From: Anaerolineae bacterium UTCFX1
GTDB taxonomy: Bacteria; Chloroflexota; Anaerolineae; Anaerolineales; Villigracilaceae
DNA length: 64,000 bases
Direction of reading: 5' to 3'
Assembly (NCBI GenBank): GCA_002050275.1
Contig: MWTB01000002.1
Span: forward strand, 165,176-229,175
Shown here: positions 53,499 to 62,655 of the stretch, piece by piece
Layout: each line of letters begins with the position of its first letter
Numbering within the stretch: position 1 is the first letter of the stretch
Translations under genes and position numbers: made by a program
The notes under the pieces: model-generated
What the model saw: the letters and a program-made list of their open reading frames with translations, nothing else
Database searches by the model: none
Told to the model about the DNA's origin: nothing

Positions 53499-54941
53499 AT
53501 GGAGCACAAACTTTGGATTGACGGCAAGTGGGAAGATACGCAAGGCGGAAAGATGATGTCCGTCGAGGATCCGACGACGGGCGCGCAAATCGCCGAAGTA
53601 GTGGACGCGAGTCGAGCGGATGTGGATCGCGCCGTGCAAGCCGCCAAACGCGCTTTCTACGACGGTCGCTGGTCGAAGAAAACTCCGGGCGAGCGCTCGA
53701 TGATCCTTTGGAAATTAGCGGACGTGATTGAAGCCAACGCCGCGAAGATCGCCAAACTAGAATCGCAGAACACCGGCAAGCCGTATGAATACGTCAGTTT
53801 TGGCGGCGATATTCCCTTTGCGGTGGACAACTTGCGTTTCTTTGCCAGCGCCGCGCGCGACACGCACGGCTCGCACGCCGGCGAGTTTGCAGCGGGCTAC
53901 ACCTCGATGTACCGGCGCGAACCGGTCGGCGTGGTGGGGCAGGTTGCGCCGTGGAACTATCCGTTTATGATGGCGGCGTGGAAGATCGGTCCCGCATTGG
54001 CGGCGGGATGCACGATCGTGTTGAAGCCTGCGCCCGGCACGCCGCTCACCACGTTGATGCTGGCGGACTTTCTCAAAGAAGCTGGCGTCCCCGACGGCGT
54101 GGTCAACATCGTCAGCGGCGGCAACGACACGGGACAAGCCATCGTCGAACATCCCGACGTGCGGATGGTCAGCCTGACGGGTTCGGTCGGCACCGGTAAA
54201 AAGATTATGAAAACGGCGGCGGATACGCTCAAGCGTGTTCATCTTGAATTGGGCGGCAAAGCGCCGTTCATCGTATTCGACGATTCCGATCCTGAACTGG
54301 TGGCGGCGAAAGCCTCTATGGCGGCGACGCTCAACACCGGGCAAGATTGTACGGCAGCGACGCGGCTATATGTCGAGAAGAGTCGCATCAAGGAAATGCA
54401 GGAAGCGGTTGTCGAAGCGGTCAAGAATGTTAAGGTTGGAATGCCGTTTGACGAAGGCGTTCAAATGGGTCCGTTGATTTCGGGCATTCAGCGCGAGCGC
54501 GTCAGCGGATTTGTGGAACGCGCAAAAGCGGAAGGTGCGAAAATCCTCACGGGCGGCAAACCGCCGAAGGGTTTCGAGCAAGGTTATTTTTATGAGCCGA
54601 CCGTCGTCGCCAACGTGAAGCAAGATTCGGAGATTGTGCAAAACGAGGTGTTCGGTCCCGTCATTACGGTGCAGGAATTCAGCGATGAAGCCGACGCGTT
54701 GAGCAAAGGCAACGACGTATTATACGGACTCGCTGCTTCGGTCTTTACCCGCGACATCGGGCGCGCCATGCGTCTCTCGGCGCAATTGGAATTCGGCACG
54801 GTTTGGATTAACGATCACCTGCCGCTGACTTCTGAAACGCCGCACGGCGGATTTAAGCAATCGGGCTTCGGCAAAGATTTATCCGCCGAAGCGCTCGGCG
54901 ATTATCAAATCACCAAGCATGTGATGATCGCGCAGAGTTAG
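53499..54941 (+). CDS. aldehyde dehydrogenase, aminobutyraldehyde/betaine-aldehyde type (copy 2)
   Basis: 480 residues. Nearly the same architecture and long identical stretches as the copy at 50343: LWIDGKWEDTQGGK, LELGGKAPFIVFDDSD, NTGQDCTAATRLYV, SAEALGDYQITKHVMIAQS at the end. ATG at 53499 chosen because AAAGGAGAAACT precedes it; an open frame upstream covers the palindromic repeat. Duplicated gene pair separated by a third aldehyde dehydrogenase; different aldehydes or regulation are likely. Confidence 0.9.
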   Translation: MEHKLWIDGKWEDTQGGKMMSVEDPTTGAQIAEVVDASRADVDRAVQAAKRAFYDGRWSKKTPGERSMILWKLADVIEANAAKIAKLESQNTGKPYEYVSFGGDIPFAVDNLRFFASAARDTHGSHAGEFAAGYTSMYRREPVGVVGQVAPWNYPFMMAAWKIGPALAAGCTIVLKPAPGTPLTTLMLADFLKEAGVPDGVVNIVSGGNDTGQAIVEHPDVRMVSLTGSVGTGKKIMKTAADTLKRVHLELGGKAPFIVFDDSDPELVAAKASMAATLNTGQDCTAATRLYVEKSRIKEMQEAVVEAVKNVKVGMPFDEGVQMGPLISGIQRERVSGFVERAKAEGAKILTGGKPPKGFEQGYFYEPTVVANVKQDSEIVQNEVFGPVITVQEFSDEADALSKGNDVLYGLAASVFTRDIGRAMRLSAQLEFGTVWINDHLPLTSETPHGGFKQSGFGKDLSAEALGDYQITKHVMIAQS

Positions 54942-54968
54942 TGGATTTGCGAACAACGCATTAATGTA

Positions 54969-55006
54969 AATAGGAGAGGCTGGCGCGGAAGCCAGCCCCT
55001 CCTATT
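54969..55006. terminator. bidirectional terminator
   Basis: AATAGGAGAGGCTGGC / GCCAGCCCCTCCTATT, one mismatch, loop GCGGAA, between convergent aldehyde dehydrogenase genes. T-rich flank on the right. Confidence 0.8.
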
Positions 55007-55032
55007 TATTTAACATAAGGTTCGTCCAGCGA

Positions 55033-56604
55033 TTATTTCGTCGTTGTCGGTTCGGATTTAATCTCTGGGGGAGCGGCCTTTCGTTCCTTCTGAAACAACT
55101 GAGCGAACGTTTCCCATTTTTGCTTTAGCGTTGTGCCGTAGATAACGCCCATGATCGCCACACCGAGCTTATAGTTGCCGAGTTCGCGCATGACGGTGGC
55201 GACATCCCATGCGGGAGGCGAACCGCCGACGGCGTAACTGTGCGGACGGGTAAACTGCAACAGCCCTTCCCGTCCGTGCGATGTGCCGATGCCCGAGTCT
55301 TTCACGCCGCCGAACGGGAGCATGGGAATCGCAAATTGGGCGAGGCTGTCGTTGAAAATGATTGACGATGCGTTGATGCAGTCTGCGACTCGTTTTGCCC
55401 GCGCATGGTCTTTGGTGTAGACCGAAGCGAAGAGACCGAACGAACTATCGTTGGCGAGGCGGATGGCTTCCTTTTCGTCCCGCACTTTCATAATCGGCAG
55501 GACGGGACCAAAAGTTTCCTCGCGCATGAGTTTCATGGAATGGTTCACGTCCACCATCACCATCGGTTTGTAGAACGAGCCCTGCTCTTTGCCCCCGCAT
55601 AAAATGCGTGCGCCTTTTTCAACCGCTTCCTTGACGTGATCTTCGATGATCTGAATTTGGCGCGGATCGGTGATGGGTCCCATGAAATAGGGGCTGTCGG
55701 TTTCGAGCGTGAATCCGCTGGAGATTTTTTCGGAGTATTTAACGGCGGCTTGGACGAATTCGGCATATCTCGATTCGACGACATACACGCGCTCCACTGC
55801 CACGCAAGATTGACCCGAATTAAAGTGCGCGCCCCATGCGATCCAGCGCGCGGCGGAATCAATGTCCGCGTCTTCGAGAACGATTGCTGCATCCTTGCTT
55901 CCGAGTTCGAGCGTGACGGGAGTGAGATTCTCTGCCGCGGCTTGCATGATCCGTTTGCCTGTGGCGGTAGAGCCTGTCATGAAAATATAATCGGGTTTGC
56001 TGTTGATCAGCGCCGCACCGACCTTGCCATCTCCATGCACCACGCGGACGAAGGGCGCGAGTTCGGGCAGGCTGTTGAACAACTTCTCGATCAACACGCC
56101 GACGGCGGGCGTGATCTCCGAAGTTTTTAGTACCACCGTATTGCCTGCGAGTAACGCGGCGAACATCGGCGTGAGCGAAATGAGCAAAGGATAATTCCAC
56201 GGCGAGATGATCGCCACCGCGCCGTATGGACGATGCTCAACATAGGATTTCTTTGTGAAGTACAAGCCCGAAAAAACGCGTCGCCCTTTCAGCCACTTGG
56301 CGGCGTTGGCGCGGTTTTGCGCCAGCATGTCTACAGAGATGAAGAGTTCGATCAAACTGTCCTGCCGGTTCTTGCCGGTATTTTGACTGACAACGATTGA
56401 AATCTCGTCTCTGTGTTCGATCAGTAATTTTTGAAAACGCTTCAAGATGCGTGCGCGCTCTCTGACAGATTTAGCGCTCCACGCAGGGAACGACCCGCGC
56501 ATGTCGTCCACTGCGTGTTTGACTTCTTCAGGCGTAGACATCGCCACTTCGCCGAATTGATTCCCTGTGGCAGGATTGATGAAGGCAAGTTTTTCCAGAT
56601 CCAT
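55033..56604 (-). CDS. aldehyde dehydrogenase with C-terminal hydrophobic tail
   Basis: 523 residues. PYGAVAIISPWNYPLLISL, MTGSTATGKRIM, LELGSKDAAIVLEDAD (Glu) and catalytic Cys in NSGQSCVAVERVYV near 270. About 45 extra residues at the end (LGNYKLGVAIMGVIYGTTLKQ, then a charged Lys/Glu/Pro tail) may associate with the membrane, as in some fatty-aldehyde dehydrogenases. ATG at 56604 chosen (GGGAG upstream, MDLEKLAFINPATG is the family start). Transcribed alone, opposite to the rest of the cluster. Confidence 0.88.
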   Translation of the reverse strand: MDLEKLAFINPATGNQFGEVAMSTPEEVKHAVDDMRGSFPAWSAKSVRERARILKRFQKLLIEHRDEISIVVSQNTGKNRQDSLIELFISVDMLAQNRANAAKWLKGRRVFSGLYFTKKSYVEHRPYGAVAIISPWNYPLLISLTPMFAALLAGNTVVLKTSEITPAVGVLIEKLFNSLPELAPFVRVVHGDGKVGAALINSKPDYIFMTGSTATGKRIMQAAAENLTPVTLELGSKDAAIVLEDADIDSAARWIAWGAHFNSGQSCVAVERVYVVESRYAEFVQAAVKYSEKISSGFTLETDSPYFMGPITDPRQIQIIEDHVKEAVEKGARILCGGKEQGSFYKPMVMVDVNHSMKLMREETFGPVLPIMKVRDEKEAIRLANDSSFGLFASVYTKDHARAKRVADCINASSIIFNDSLAQFAIPMLPFGGVKDSGIGTSHGREGLLQFTRPHSYAVGGSPPAWDVATVMRELGNYKLGVAIMGVIYGTTLKQKWETFAQLFQKERKAAPPEIKSEPTTTK

Positions 56605-56672
56605 GGTTTGACTCCCGTGCTGAATTGTTGAATAGCGCGAACGCAATGCATCGCCCATGTACAATCCGACAT

Positions 56673-56678
56673 TATAAT
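56673..56678 (+). promoter_or_regulatory. -10 element close to start codon
   Basis: TATAAT, 6 nt before the ATG at 56685. No SD and no clear -35; a leaderless transcript is suggested. Confidence 0.4.
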
Positions 56679-56684
56679 TGACAA

Positions 56685-57821
56685 ATGTACTCGCTTAATT
56701 CCCTCTTCCTTCTCGACCCGAAGATTACCTTTCTTAATCATGGCTCTTTTGGCGCGACCCCCAAACCTGTTTTCAGAGAATATCAACGCTGGCAAAGAGA
56801 ACTTGAGATTCAGCCGGTTGAATTTCTGGGCAGGCGGGCAACGGAACTGTTAGCCGAATCGCGCGTCGCGTTGGGGCGTTATCTTGAAACGTCCGCTGAT
56901 AATTTGGTTTACACGCAAAACGTCACGGTTTCGATGAACATCGTCGCGCGTTCGCTGTACTTGAAAGCGGGAGACGAGGTCCTTGCCAGCAGCCACGAAT
57001 ATGGCGCGATGGATCGCATGTGGCGGTTTCTATCCCGCAAACGCGGCTTCGCTTATCTTAATCAACCGGTGGAATTAACTTCGCATGCGGATTTTGTCGA
57101 ATCGTTTTGGCGCGGCGTCACACCGCGAACAAAGGTTATTTTTCTGAGCCACATTACTTCGCCGACCGCGCTTATCTTTCCGATTCGAGAAATCCTTCAA
57201 CGCGCTAGGGAGAAGAATATCATCACGATTATTGATGGAGCGCATGTTCCCGGGCAGATCGCGCTCAACTTGGATGAACTTGGCGCCGATTTTTACGGAG
57301 GCAATTTGCATAAATGGTTGTGCGCCCCGAAGGGCGTTGGCTTTTTGTACGCCCGCCCTGAAATGCAGAATTTGGTCGAACCGCTGATTGTTTCATGGGG
57401 ATATGAGCCTGAAGCAGGCATTTCTCCGTTTCTTGATTTGAACGAATGGAGCGGCACGCGCGATATTTCTGCGGCGTTATCCGTCCCCGCTGCGATCGAA
57501 TTTCAGGCGGCGCATAACTGGGAGCGCGTCCGTGAAACATGCCATCAACTGGCGAGGAACGCGCAGAGGCGCATCTGTGAAATGACCGGGTTGCCCCCGT
57601 TGCATTCAATAGACGACGTCTGGTCTCGTCAAATGGTCGCTGCGCCTTTGCCTGCCAGCGTGGATGTGTCGCAATTGAAGAGCCGTCTGTATGATGAGTT
57701 TAAGATTGAAGTTCCAGTTCATGAATGGGATGGGAACAAATTGATCCGAATTTCCGTTCAAGGATACAACGTTGAGAAGGACGTGGACGCGCTTTGTAGA
57801 GCGTTAGCGCGCCTGCTCTGA
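56685..57821 (+). CDS. class V aminotransferase, isopenicillin-N-epimerase-like
   Basis: 378 residues. Begins FLLDPKITFLNHGSFGATP, typical of the isopenicillin-N epimerase-like subgroup; PLP Asp/His region IIDGAHVPGQIALNL and Lys in GGNLHKWLCAPKG near 210. PLP-dependent racemase, desulfurase or lyase; the name does not imply antibiotic synthesis. Divergent from the aldehyde dehydrogenase (80 bp). Starts directly behind a TATAAT. Confidence 0.87.
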   Translation: MYSLNSLFLLDPKITFLNHGSFGATPKPVFREYQRWQRELEIQPVEFLGRRATELLAESRVALGRYLETSADNLVYTQNVTVSMNIVARSLYLKAGDEVLASSHEYGAMDRMWRFLSRKRGFAYLNQPVELTSHADFVESFWRGVTPRTKVIFLSHITSPTALIFPIREILQRAREKNIITIIDGAHVPGQIALNLDELGADFYGGNLHKWLCAPKGVGFLYARPEMQNLVEPLIVSWGYEPEAGISPFLDLNEWSGTRDISAALSVPAAIEFQAAHNWERVRETCHQLARNAQRRICEMTGLPPLHSIDDVWSRQMVAAPLPASVDVSQLKSRLYDEFKIEVPVHEWDGNKLIRISVQGYNVEKDVDALCRALARLL

Positions 57822-57852
57822 CCTTGCTAAATTAACGATATTGAGGTTCACA

Positions 57853-58665
57853 ATGAATCAAAAGAGAGTAGCCAGTTTGGTTTTGCTTGTTTTCTTGCTT
57901 GCGGCTTGCGGCGGACAGCCGACTGTCGCACCGACGATGGATGTGGGCGCGATTCTTACGTCTAGCGTTAGCACATTCTCGGCGGCGCTTTTTGATACGC
58001 AAACTGCACAGGCTTTATCGGCGACGCCCAGCCCAACGTCTACAGATATTAAGCCGACGGACACGGCGCTGGCGTTAGCGTCGCCGATAGAATCGCCGAC
58101 GCAAGGCTTTGTGTTTAATCCAGCCTCCACGCTGATACTGACGCCGTCGGTTACCGGAACAATATTTACGCCGACGCCTAACCCATCCTCATTAGCGTTG
58201 GGTTGCAATAATCTGGCGTTGATTCGCGATGAAACCATCCCGGCAGGGACGGTCATGTCGCCGTTGCAAGTATTTACGAAGACATGGAAGGTGGAGAACA
58301 ATGGAACGTGCGATTGGGTCTATCTTTACCGCCTTGTTTTTACCGGTGGAAATCAAATGGGCGGCGAACCTTCAGGTTTAGGCAAAGTGATTCCGCCCGG
58401 GAAATGGACGCAAATTTCCGTTCAACTGATGGCGCCGAAGCAGCCGGGTTCGTATGTAGGAACGTGGAGACTTGGAACGCAGGCAGGCGGTGCGTTCGGC
58501 TCTACGCTGACCGTGTCCATTGTGGTGGCGTCCCCGTCAAATACGCCGGTTCCCGCTACGAATACGCCTTTGCCGACGGCTACGAATACGCCTCTGCCGA
58601 CGAATACGAATACGCCTCTGCCGACGAATACTATCGAAACACCGAGCGCTCTGCCGGGCCCTTAA
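57853..58665 (+). CDS. lipoprotein with NBR1-like Ig domain and Thr/Pro tail
   Basis: 270 residues. Lipobox LLAAC (Cys18). Low-complexity Thr/Pro/Ala linker (about 55-110), then an Ig-like domain of the next-to-BRCA1 type (about 115-225: DETIPAGTVMSPLQVFTKTW, VENNGTCDWV, QPGSYVGTWRLGTQAGGAFG), then a C-terminal TNTPLPT repeat. ATG at 57853 chosen for GAGG upstream; an earlier TTG is open. Function unknown; surface display is likely. Family member of the Thr/Pro lipoproteins at 23-25 kb by style. Confidence 0.82.
   Translation: MNQKRVASLVLLVFLLAACGGQPTVAPTMDVGAILTSSVSTFSAALFDTQTAQALSATPSPTSTDIKPTDTALALASPIESPTQGFVFNPASTLILTPSVTGTIFTPTPNPSSLALGCNNLALIRDETIPAGTVMSPLQVFTKTWKVENNGTCDWVYLYRLVFTGGNQMGGEPSGLGKVIPPGKWTQISVQLMAPKQPGSYVGTWRLGTQAGGAFGSTLTVSIVVASPSNTPVPATNTPLPTATNTPLPTNTNTPLPTNTIETPSALPGP
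58540..58632 (+). repeat. coding tandem repeat (about 18-24 bp units)
   Basis: Units of the form AATACGCCTCTGCCGACG, encoding TNTPLPT, repeated four to five times with small variations at the 3' end of the lipoprotein gene. Confidence 0.8.
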
Positions 58666-58703
58666 TCTTCTACTGAGTATAATAGGGGGAGGAGATATAA
58701 TGT

Positions 58704-59582
58704 ATGGATATTGCGCTTGCGCTCGGCGGCGGCGGATCGAAAGGTAATTCTCACATTGGGGTTCTGCGACGGCTTGAGCAGGAAGGCTTTAAGATTCGCG
58801 CGGTCGCCGGAACTAGCTTCGGCGGCATCGTTGCTGCTTTTTACGCGCTTGGATACACGCCGGACGAAATTGAGGACGCTTTCTCTGACTTTGAGCAAAC
58901 TTCGCTATATGGCAAGTCGCCGGGCGACGAACCGTCTTTCATTGGAGTCGCTGGCGGAGCAAAATGGATCGAAGGGCATATTCGCGACAGGACATTCGAC
59001 GACACGCAGATTCCCTGCGCGCTTACAGCTGTTGATCTCATCTCCGGCAGCGAAGTTGTCCTCTCGGAAGGTTTGCTTATGGATTCGATCCTGGCGACGA
59101 TCGCCCTGCCCGGATTGTTTCCCGCGCAACGCCGGGGCGAGTACGAGTTGACGGACGGCGGCGTGTTAGACCCAGTCCCTGTCGCGCCGGCGCGCGCGTT
59201 AGCGCCTACTCTTCCCGTCTTTGCGGTTACGCTTAATGCGCCCATCGGCGAGACTTCCCATTCGTTGAGCCTCTCAAGCTTAAATTTGATCCCTGAACCG
59301 ATCGCCGAACGACTGAGCCGGTTGCGTTACGCGCGGGCTATGGATGTAGTTTTACGATCGCTAGATGTGATGATGCGCGCGGTAGCGGAATATCGTCTTA
59401 CGATTGATCGCCCCGAAGCGATTATCCGCCCGCAAGTGACAGACATCGGCACGTTAGCGAAAGTGAACGTGCGCGAAATAGCGAAGCGTGGGGAACGAGC
59501 GGTGGATGAGATTCTGCCGGAATTGAAAGATTTATTCTCATGGCAAAAACGAGCGGCGCGCGCGCTGAGGCTTTGGGTGTAG
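58704..59582 (+). CDS. patatin-like phospholipase (copy 1)
   Basis: 292 residues. Oxyanion hole LALGGGGSKG, nucleophile Ser in GTSFGG, and Asp in DGGVLDPVP give the Ser-Asp dyad. Likely a cytoplasmic lipid acyl hydrolase of the RssA/YlbK group. Overlaps nothing; 6-nt gap to the second copy. Paralogue of the next gene along its full length. Confidence 0.9.
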   Translation: MDIALALGGGGSKGNSHIGVLRRLEQEGFKIRAVAGTSFGGIVAAFYALGYTPDEIEDAFSDFEQTSLYGKSPGDEPSFIGVAGGAKWIEGHIRDRTFDDTQIPCALTAVDLISGSEVVLSEGLLMDSILATIALPGLFPAQRRGEYELTDGGVLDPVPVAPARALAPTLPVFAVTLNAPIGETSHSLSLSSLNLIPEPIAERLSRLRYARAMDVVLRSLDVMMRAVAEYRLTIDRPEAIIRPQVTDIGTLAKVNVREIAKRGERAVDEILPELKDLFSWQKRAARALRLWV

Positions 59583-59588
59583 ACCGGC

Positions 59589-60470
59589 ATGGAAAAGAGA
59601 ATCGCATTGGCGCTTGGCGGCGGCGGCGTCAAGGGTATTTCGCATATTGGAGTTTTGCGGCGGCTTGAGCAGAACGGCTTTACAGTCCAGTCGTTGGCTG
59701 GCACGAGCATCGGCGCGCTCGTGGGCGCCTTCTATGCGCTGGGCTATACGCCCGACCATATCGAGGAACTATTCGCCAATTTCAGACAATCGCAACTGTA
59801 TGGGAAGGTAAAAGGAGAAGAGCCTTCTCTGCTGGGATTTAACGGGCTTGCTCGTCGATTGAAGGAACTAATCGGCGAGCGAGCATTTACCGACTTGAAG
59901 ATCCCGTTTGCGGCTACGGCTACTTGGGTGGAGTATGGCAGAGAAGTCTGCCTTCGCGAAGGCTCGCTCATAGAGGCGCTTCTCGCTTCGATGGCGCTGC
60001 CGGGTATTTTCCCGATGAGATTTATCAACGGCATGGGATTGGTGGATGGCGGCATGTTGAACCCGGTCCCGGTGAATGCGGCGCGCGCGCTGGCTGCACC
60101 GGATACGCCCATTGTTGCGATTCCGTTGACTGCGCCGCTCGGCGTTCCAGCGACGATGGAGCGGATTGTCCTCTCACGTTTTATTCCGCGCTGGTTAAAC
60201 GAACGCATCAAACGGATGAGGCTGGTTCGTGCGGCGGATGTCTTCTTTCTGACGCAGGATATGATGAATCGCGCCAACACGACGCATCACCTTGAAGTCT
60301 CTAAACCGGACCTCATAATTCGTCCCGCTGTGGCGCATTTGAACACGCTTCAGAGAGTGGATGCGCGTGCGATCATTAAGGTAGGCGAAGAAGCAGTGGA
60401 GGCTGCCCTACCGCAACTGTTGAAATTGTTCGATACGAATACGGCTGCCCAAGCCCGAGCGGACGTTTGA
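59589..60470 (+). CDS. patatin-like phospholipase (copy 2)
   Basis: 293 residues. LALGGGGVKG, GTSIGA (Ser nucleophile) and DGGMLNPVP. Same length and order of motifs as copy 1, so a tandem duplication. The end overlaps the next small membrane gene by 4 nt. Confidence 0.9.
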   Translation: MEKRIALALGGGGVKGISHIGVLRRLEQNGFTVQSLAGTSIGALVGAFYALGYTPDHIEELFANFRQSQLYGKVKGEEPSLLGFNGLARRLKELIGERAFTDLKIPFAATATWVEYGREVCLREGSLIEALLASMALPGIFPMRFINGMGLVDGGMLNPVPVNAARALAAPDTPIVAIPLTAPLGVPATMERIVLSRFIPRWLNERIKRMRLVRAADVFFLTQDMMNRANTTHHLEVSKPDLIIRPAVAHLNTLQRVDARAIIKVGEEAVEAALPQLLKLFDTNTAAQARADV

Positions 60471-60700
60471 CGGTGAAGCGTGATTTAAGGAAGTATGCGC
60501 AACAGACGAATGTCCGCCTGGGAGCGGGAGCGTTCTTCCTGCTGTTTGTGATCGGCATTGCATTGATCTATGCGATCTATGGCGCGGGCGCGGCGCTAAT
60601 GGGCTTGCTGTGTCTGGCAGGCGCGCTAGTTCCTGCGGCGCTGATCTTTTTATCTTTTGCTTTTTTAGATTGGATACAAAAACGTGCAAACTCTGATTGA
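60467..60700 (+). CDS. small two-TM membrane protein
   Basis: 77 residues. Two hydrophobic helices (about 21-42 and 46-67) flanked by basic N-terminus and a short tail. TTG at 60467 overlaps the patatin stop (a GTG at 60473 is an alternative). The esterase start lies inside its 3' end. The coupling on both sides supports a real gene; function unknown. Confidence 0.7.
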   Translation: MTVKRDLRKYAQQTNVRLGAGAFFLLFVIGIALIYAIYGAGAALMGLLCLAGALVPAALIFLSFAFLDWIQKRANSD

Positions 60701-61364
60701 AACTGAACTGATTTATTTCCATGACTGGACGTTGCGAGTTCGTTCCACTGAACGCCCCGAGCGTCTGTTGTTGTTGCTTCACGGTTATACCGGCGACGAG
60801 AATTCAATGTGGGTTTTTGCGCGCGGATTGCCCTCGCGCTATTGGATGATCGCCCCGCGCGCGCCGCATATCGCCGAAGGAGGCGGTTACACATGGCGCC
60901 CGCTTCAGCGTCTCGATCCCTCGACCGGTTCGGGGCAGGATTTTGGAAAACCGACTCTCGATCAACTGCGCGCGCCCGCGGAAGATTTGCTGAGCTTGGT
61001 AGACGCCTACCGAGCGTCGGCGGGAATTGACGCGAGCGTCTTTGATGTGATGGGGTTTAGCCAAGGCGCGGTTATGTCCAGCGTGTTATCGTTCTTATAC
61101 CCCCAACGTATCCGTAAGGTGGGATTCTTGGCGGGATTCGTCCCCAGCGAACTTGAGGCGTTGGCTCCGCGGCATCCGCTCGAAGGGAAACCCTTTTTTG
61201 TCGCGCATGGGGTGAAGGACGAGACGATCCCGATTGACCGCGCACGCCGCTCTGTGGCGACGCTCGAAGAAGCTGGCGCGCAGGTAACCTATTGTGAAGA
61301 TGAGGTGGGGCATAAGGTGAGCGCGGGTTGTCTCTCGGGCTTGAAGGCGTTTTTTGCCGATTGA
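60684..61364 (+). CDS. alpha/beta-hydrolase, phospholipase/carboxylesterase type
   Basis: 226 residues. LLLLHGYTGDEN at the oxyanion hole, nucleophile elbow GFSQGA, Asp in HGVKDETIP and His in EDEVGHKVS form the triad. GTG start at 60684, inside the preceding gene. Residues 78-85 (DPSTGSGQ) look like an inserted repeat-derived peptide and sit in a loop. Substrate unknown; likely acts with the patatins on lipids or esters. Confidence 0.86.
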   Translation: MQTLIETELIYFHDWTLRVRSTERPERLLLLLHGYTGDENSMWVFARGLPSRYWMIAPRAPHIAEGGGYTWRPLQRLDPSTGSGQDFGKPTLDQLRAPAEDLLSLVDAYRASAGIDASVFDVMGFSQGAVMSSVLSFLYPQRIRKVGFLAGFVPSELEALAPRHPLEGKPFFVAHGVKDETIPIDRARRSVATLEEAGAQVTYCEDEVGHKVSAGCLSGLKAFFAD

Positions 61365-61410
61365 CGGTGCAAACTGGCGGCGGGACGATTAATCATTTCT
61401 CATCTGTCTG

Positions 61411-61439
61411 TTGACGGCGTTTTCCTTTGTGTGTATCCT
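61411..61439 (+). promoter_or_regulatory. sigma-70-type promoter
   Basis: TTGACG (61411-61416), 17-bp spacer, TATCCT (61434-61439), 23 nt before the ATG of the transpeptidase gene. Confidence 0.65.
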
Positions 61440-61462
61440 TACTCGAACGGTAAACAAAACAA

Positions 61463-62632
61463 ATGACTCAAAATATTTCACGACGTGATTTCCTAAAACT
61501 GGCTGGCGTGGGCTTGGGCGCGTTGGCGTTTATGCCCGCGAAAGGGATTAACCTCGACAAACTGTTCGATGAATTTTCGAGACCCAAACGCCTGCCGCAA
61601 TTTCCCGCAAGCGCGATCATCGGGCGCACGGTTGACCCGGACATTGATCTGCGCAACCGCCCAACGAATGACCCCAATCTGAATACTTCTATTGCCAAAC
61701 TTCCGGCGGATACGTTGGTGGAATGGAACCGCGAAGTGATCGGCAATGTGATCGGCGGTTTGAACAACCAACGCTATGTTGAAACGCCGCAGGGATATAT
61801 TTACGCCTCTGTGCTTCAACCCACGCGAAATCTTCCCAACACGCCCATCGCTGCAATTCCAGACGGGCAAGCCGGCTTCTGGGCAGAAGTGACCGTCCCG
61901 TATGTTGATCTGACGCACGAAGGTTCGATTTGGTCGCCGTGGCTGCAAGATCACATTAAATACAATTTCCCGCCGCGTCTGTATTATGGGCAGGTCGTGT
62001 GGATAGACCGCATCCGTACCGACAATGGCTTCGCGGAATATCGCTGGAACGAAGACGCGGGTCATGGGTATGGCGGCGGGGCTTACAACGAGCTCTATTG
62101 GGCAGACGGCGCGGGACTCAAGGTTTTGACTGAAGAAGAGGTTGCGCCGATTAGCCCGAACGTTGACCCGAACGACAAGCATATCGAAGTAGACCTTGAT
62201 TTCCAAACGCTGTCTTGTTATGAAGGCAGTTCTGAAGTATATTTCTGCCGCGTTTCCAGCGGCTTGAAGAATATTTTCGACCCGGCGACCGGCTTGCCGA
62301 ATACAAAACTTGCCACGCCGGCTGGTAACTTGCTCACGCATTGGAAGATCGTTTCGTTGAACATGACGGCGGGAAGCTTTCAGTCGGGTTATTCGACGCC
62401 GGCAGTGCCGTGGTCTACGATGATCAGCGGCGAAGGCATCGCCATTCACGGCGCGTTCTGGCACAACGCGTTCGGCGAGAAACGTTCGCATGGCTGTATC
62501 AACGTCACGCCGGAAGACGCCAAATGGATCTTCCGCTGGACGACGCCGTATGTGTCGCTTGCGCAGAGCGAAGTGCGCGTCTCGTTGCCCGATCATGGCA
62601 CGATCGTGGTCACTTCGGAAGTTACGTTCTAG
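61463..62632 (+). CDS. Tat-exported L,D-transpeptidase
   Basis: 389 residues. Twin-arginine signal NISRRDFLKLAGVGLGALAF (R7, R8). Middle region with SH3-like repeats; C-terminal YkuD domain with AIHGAFWHNAFGEKRSHGCINVTPEDA holding the catalytic His and Cys. Peptidoglycan 3-3 cross-linking outside the membrane. Same domain order as the gene at 11211, but exported through Tat rather than Sec. CcdA follows 23 nt later. Confidence 0.92.
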   Translation: MTQNISRRDFLKLAGVGLGALAFMPAKGINLDKLFDEFSRPKRLPQFPASAIIGRTVDPDIDLRNRPTNDPNLNTSIAKLPADTLVEWNREVIGNVIGGLNNQRYVETPQGYIYASVLQPTRNLPNTPIAAIPDGQAGFWAEVTVPYVDLTHEGSIWSPWLQDHIKYNFPPRLYYGQVVWIDRIRTDNGFAEYRWNEDAGHGYGGGAYNELYWADGAGLKVLTEEEVAPISPNVDPNDKHIEVDLDFQTLSCYEGSSEVYFCRVSSGLKNIFDPATGLPNTKLATPAGNLLTHWKIVSLNMTAGSFQSGYSTPAVPWSTMISGEGIAIHGAFWHNAFGEKRSHGCINVTPEDAKWIFRWTTPYVSLAQSEVRVSLPDHGTIVVTSEVTF

Positions 62633-62655
62633 CGTTTTATTTTGAATGGAATAGC

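Noticed and set aside
58540..58632. Short repeats that could look like a CRISPR array
   Set aside because: Units are directly adjacent without unique spacers and encode TNTPLPT in frame at the end of a lipoprotein gene.
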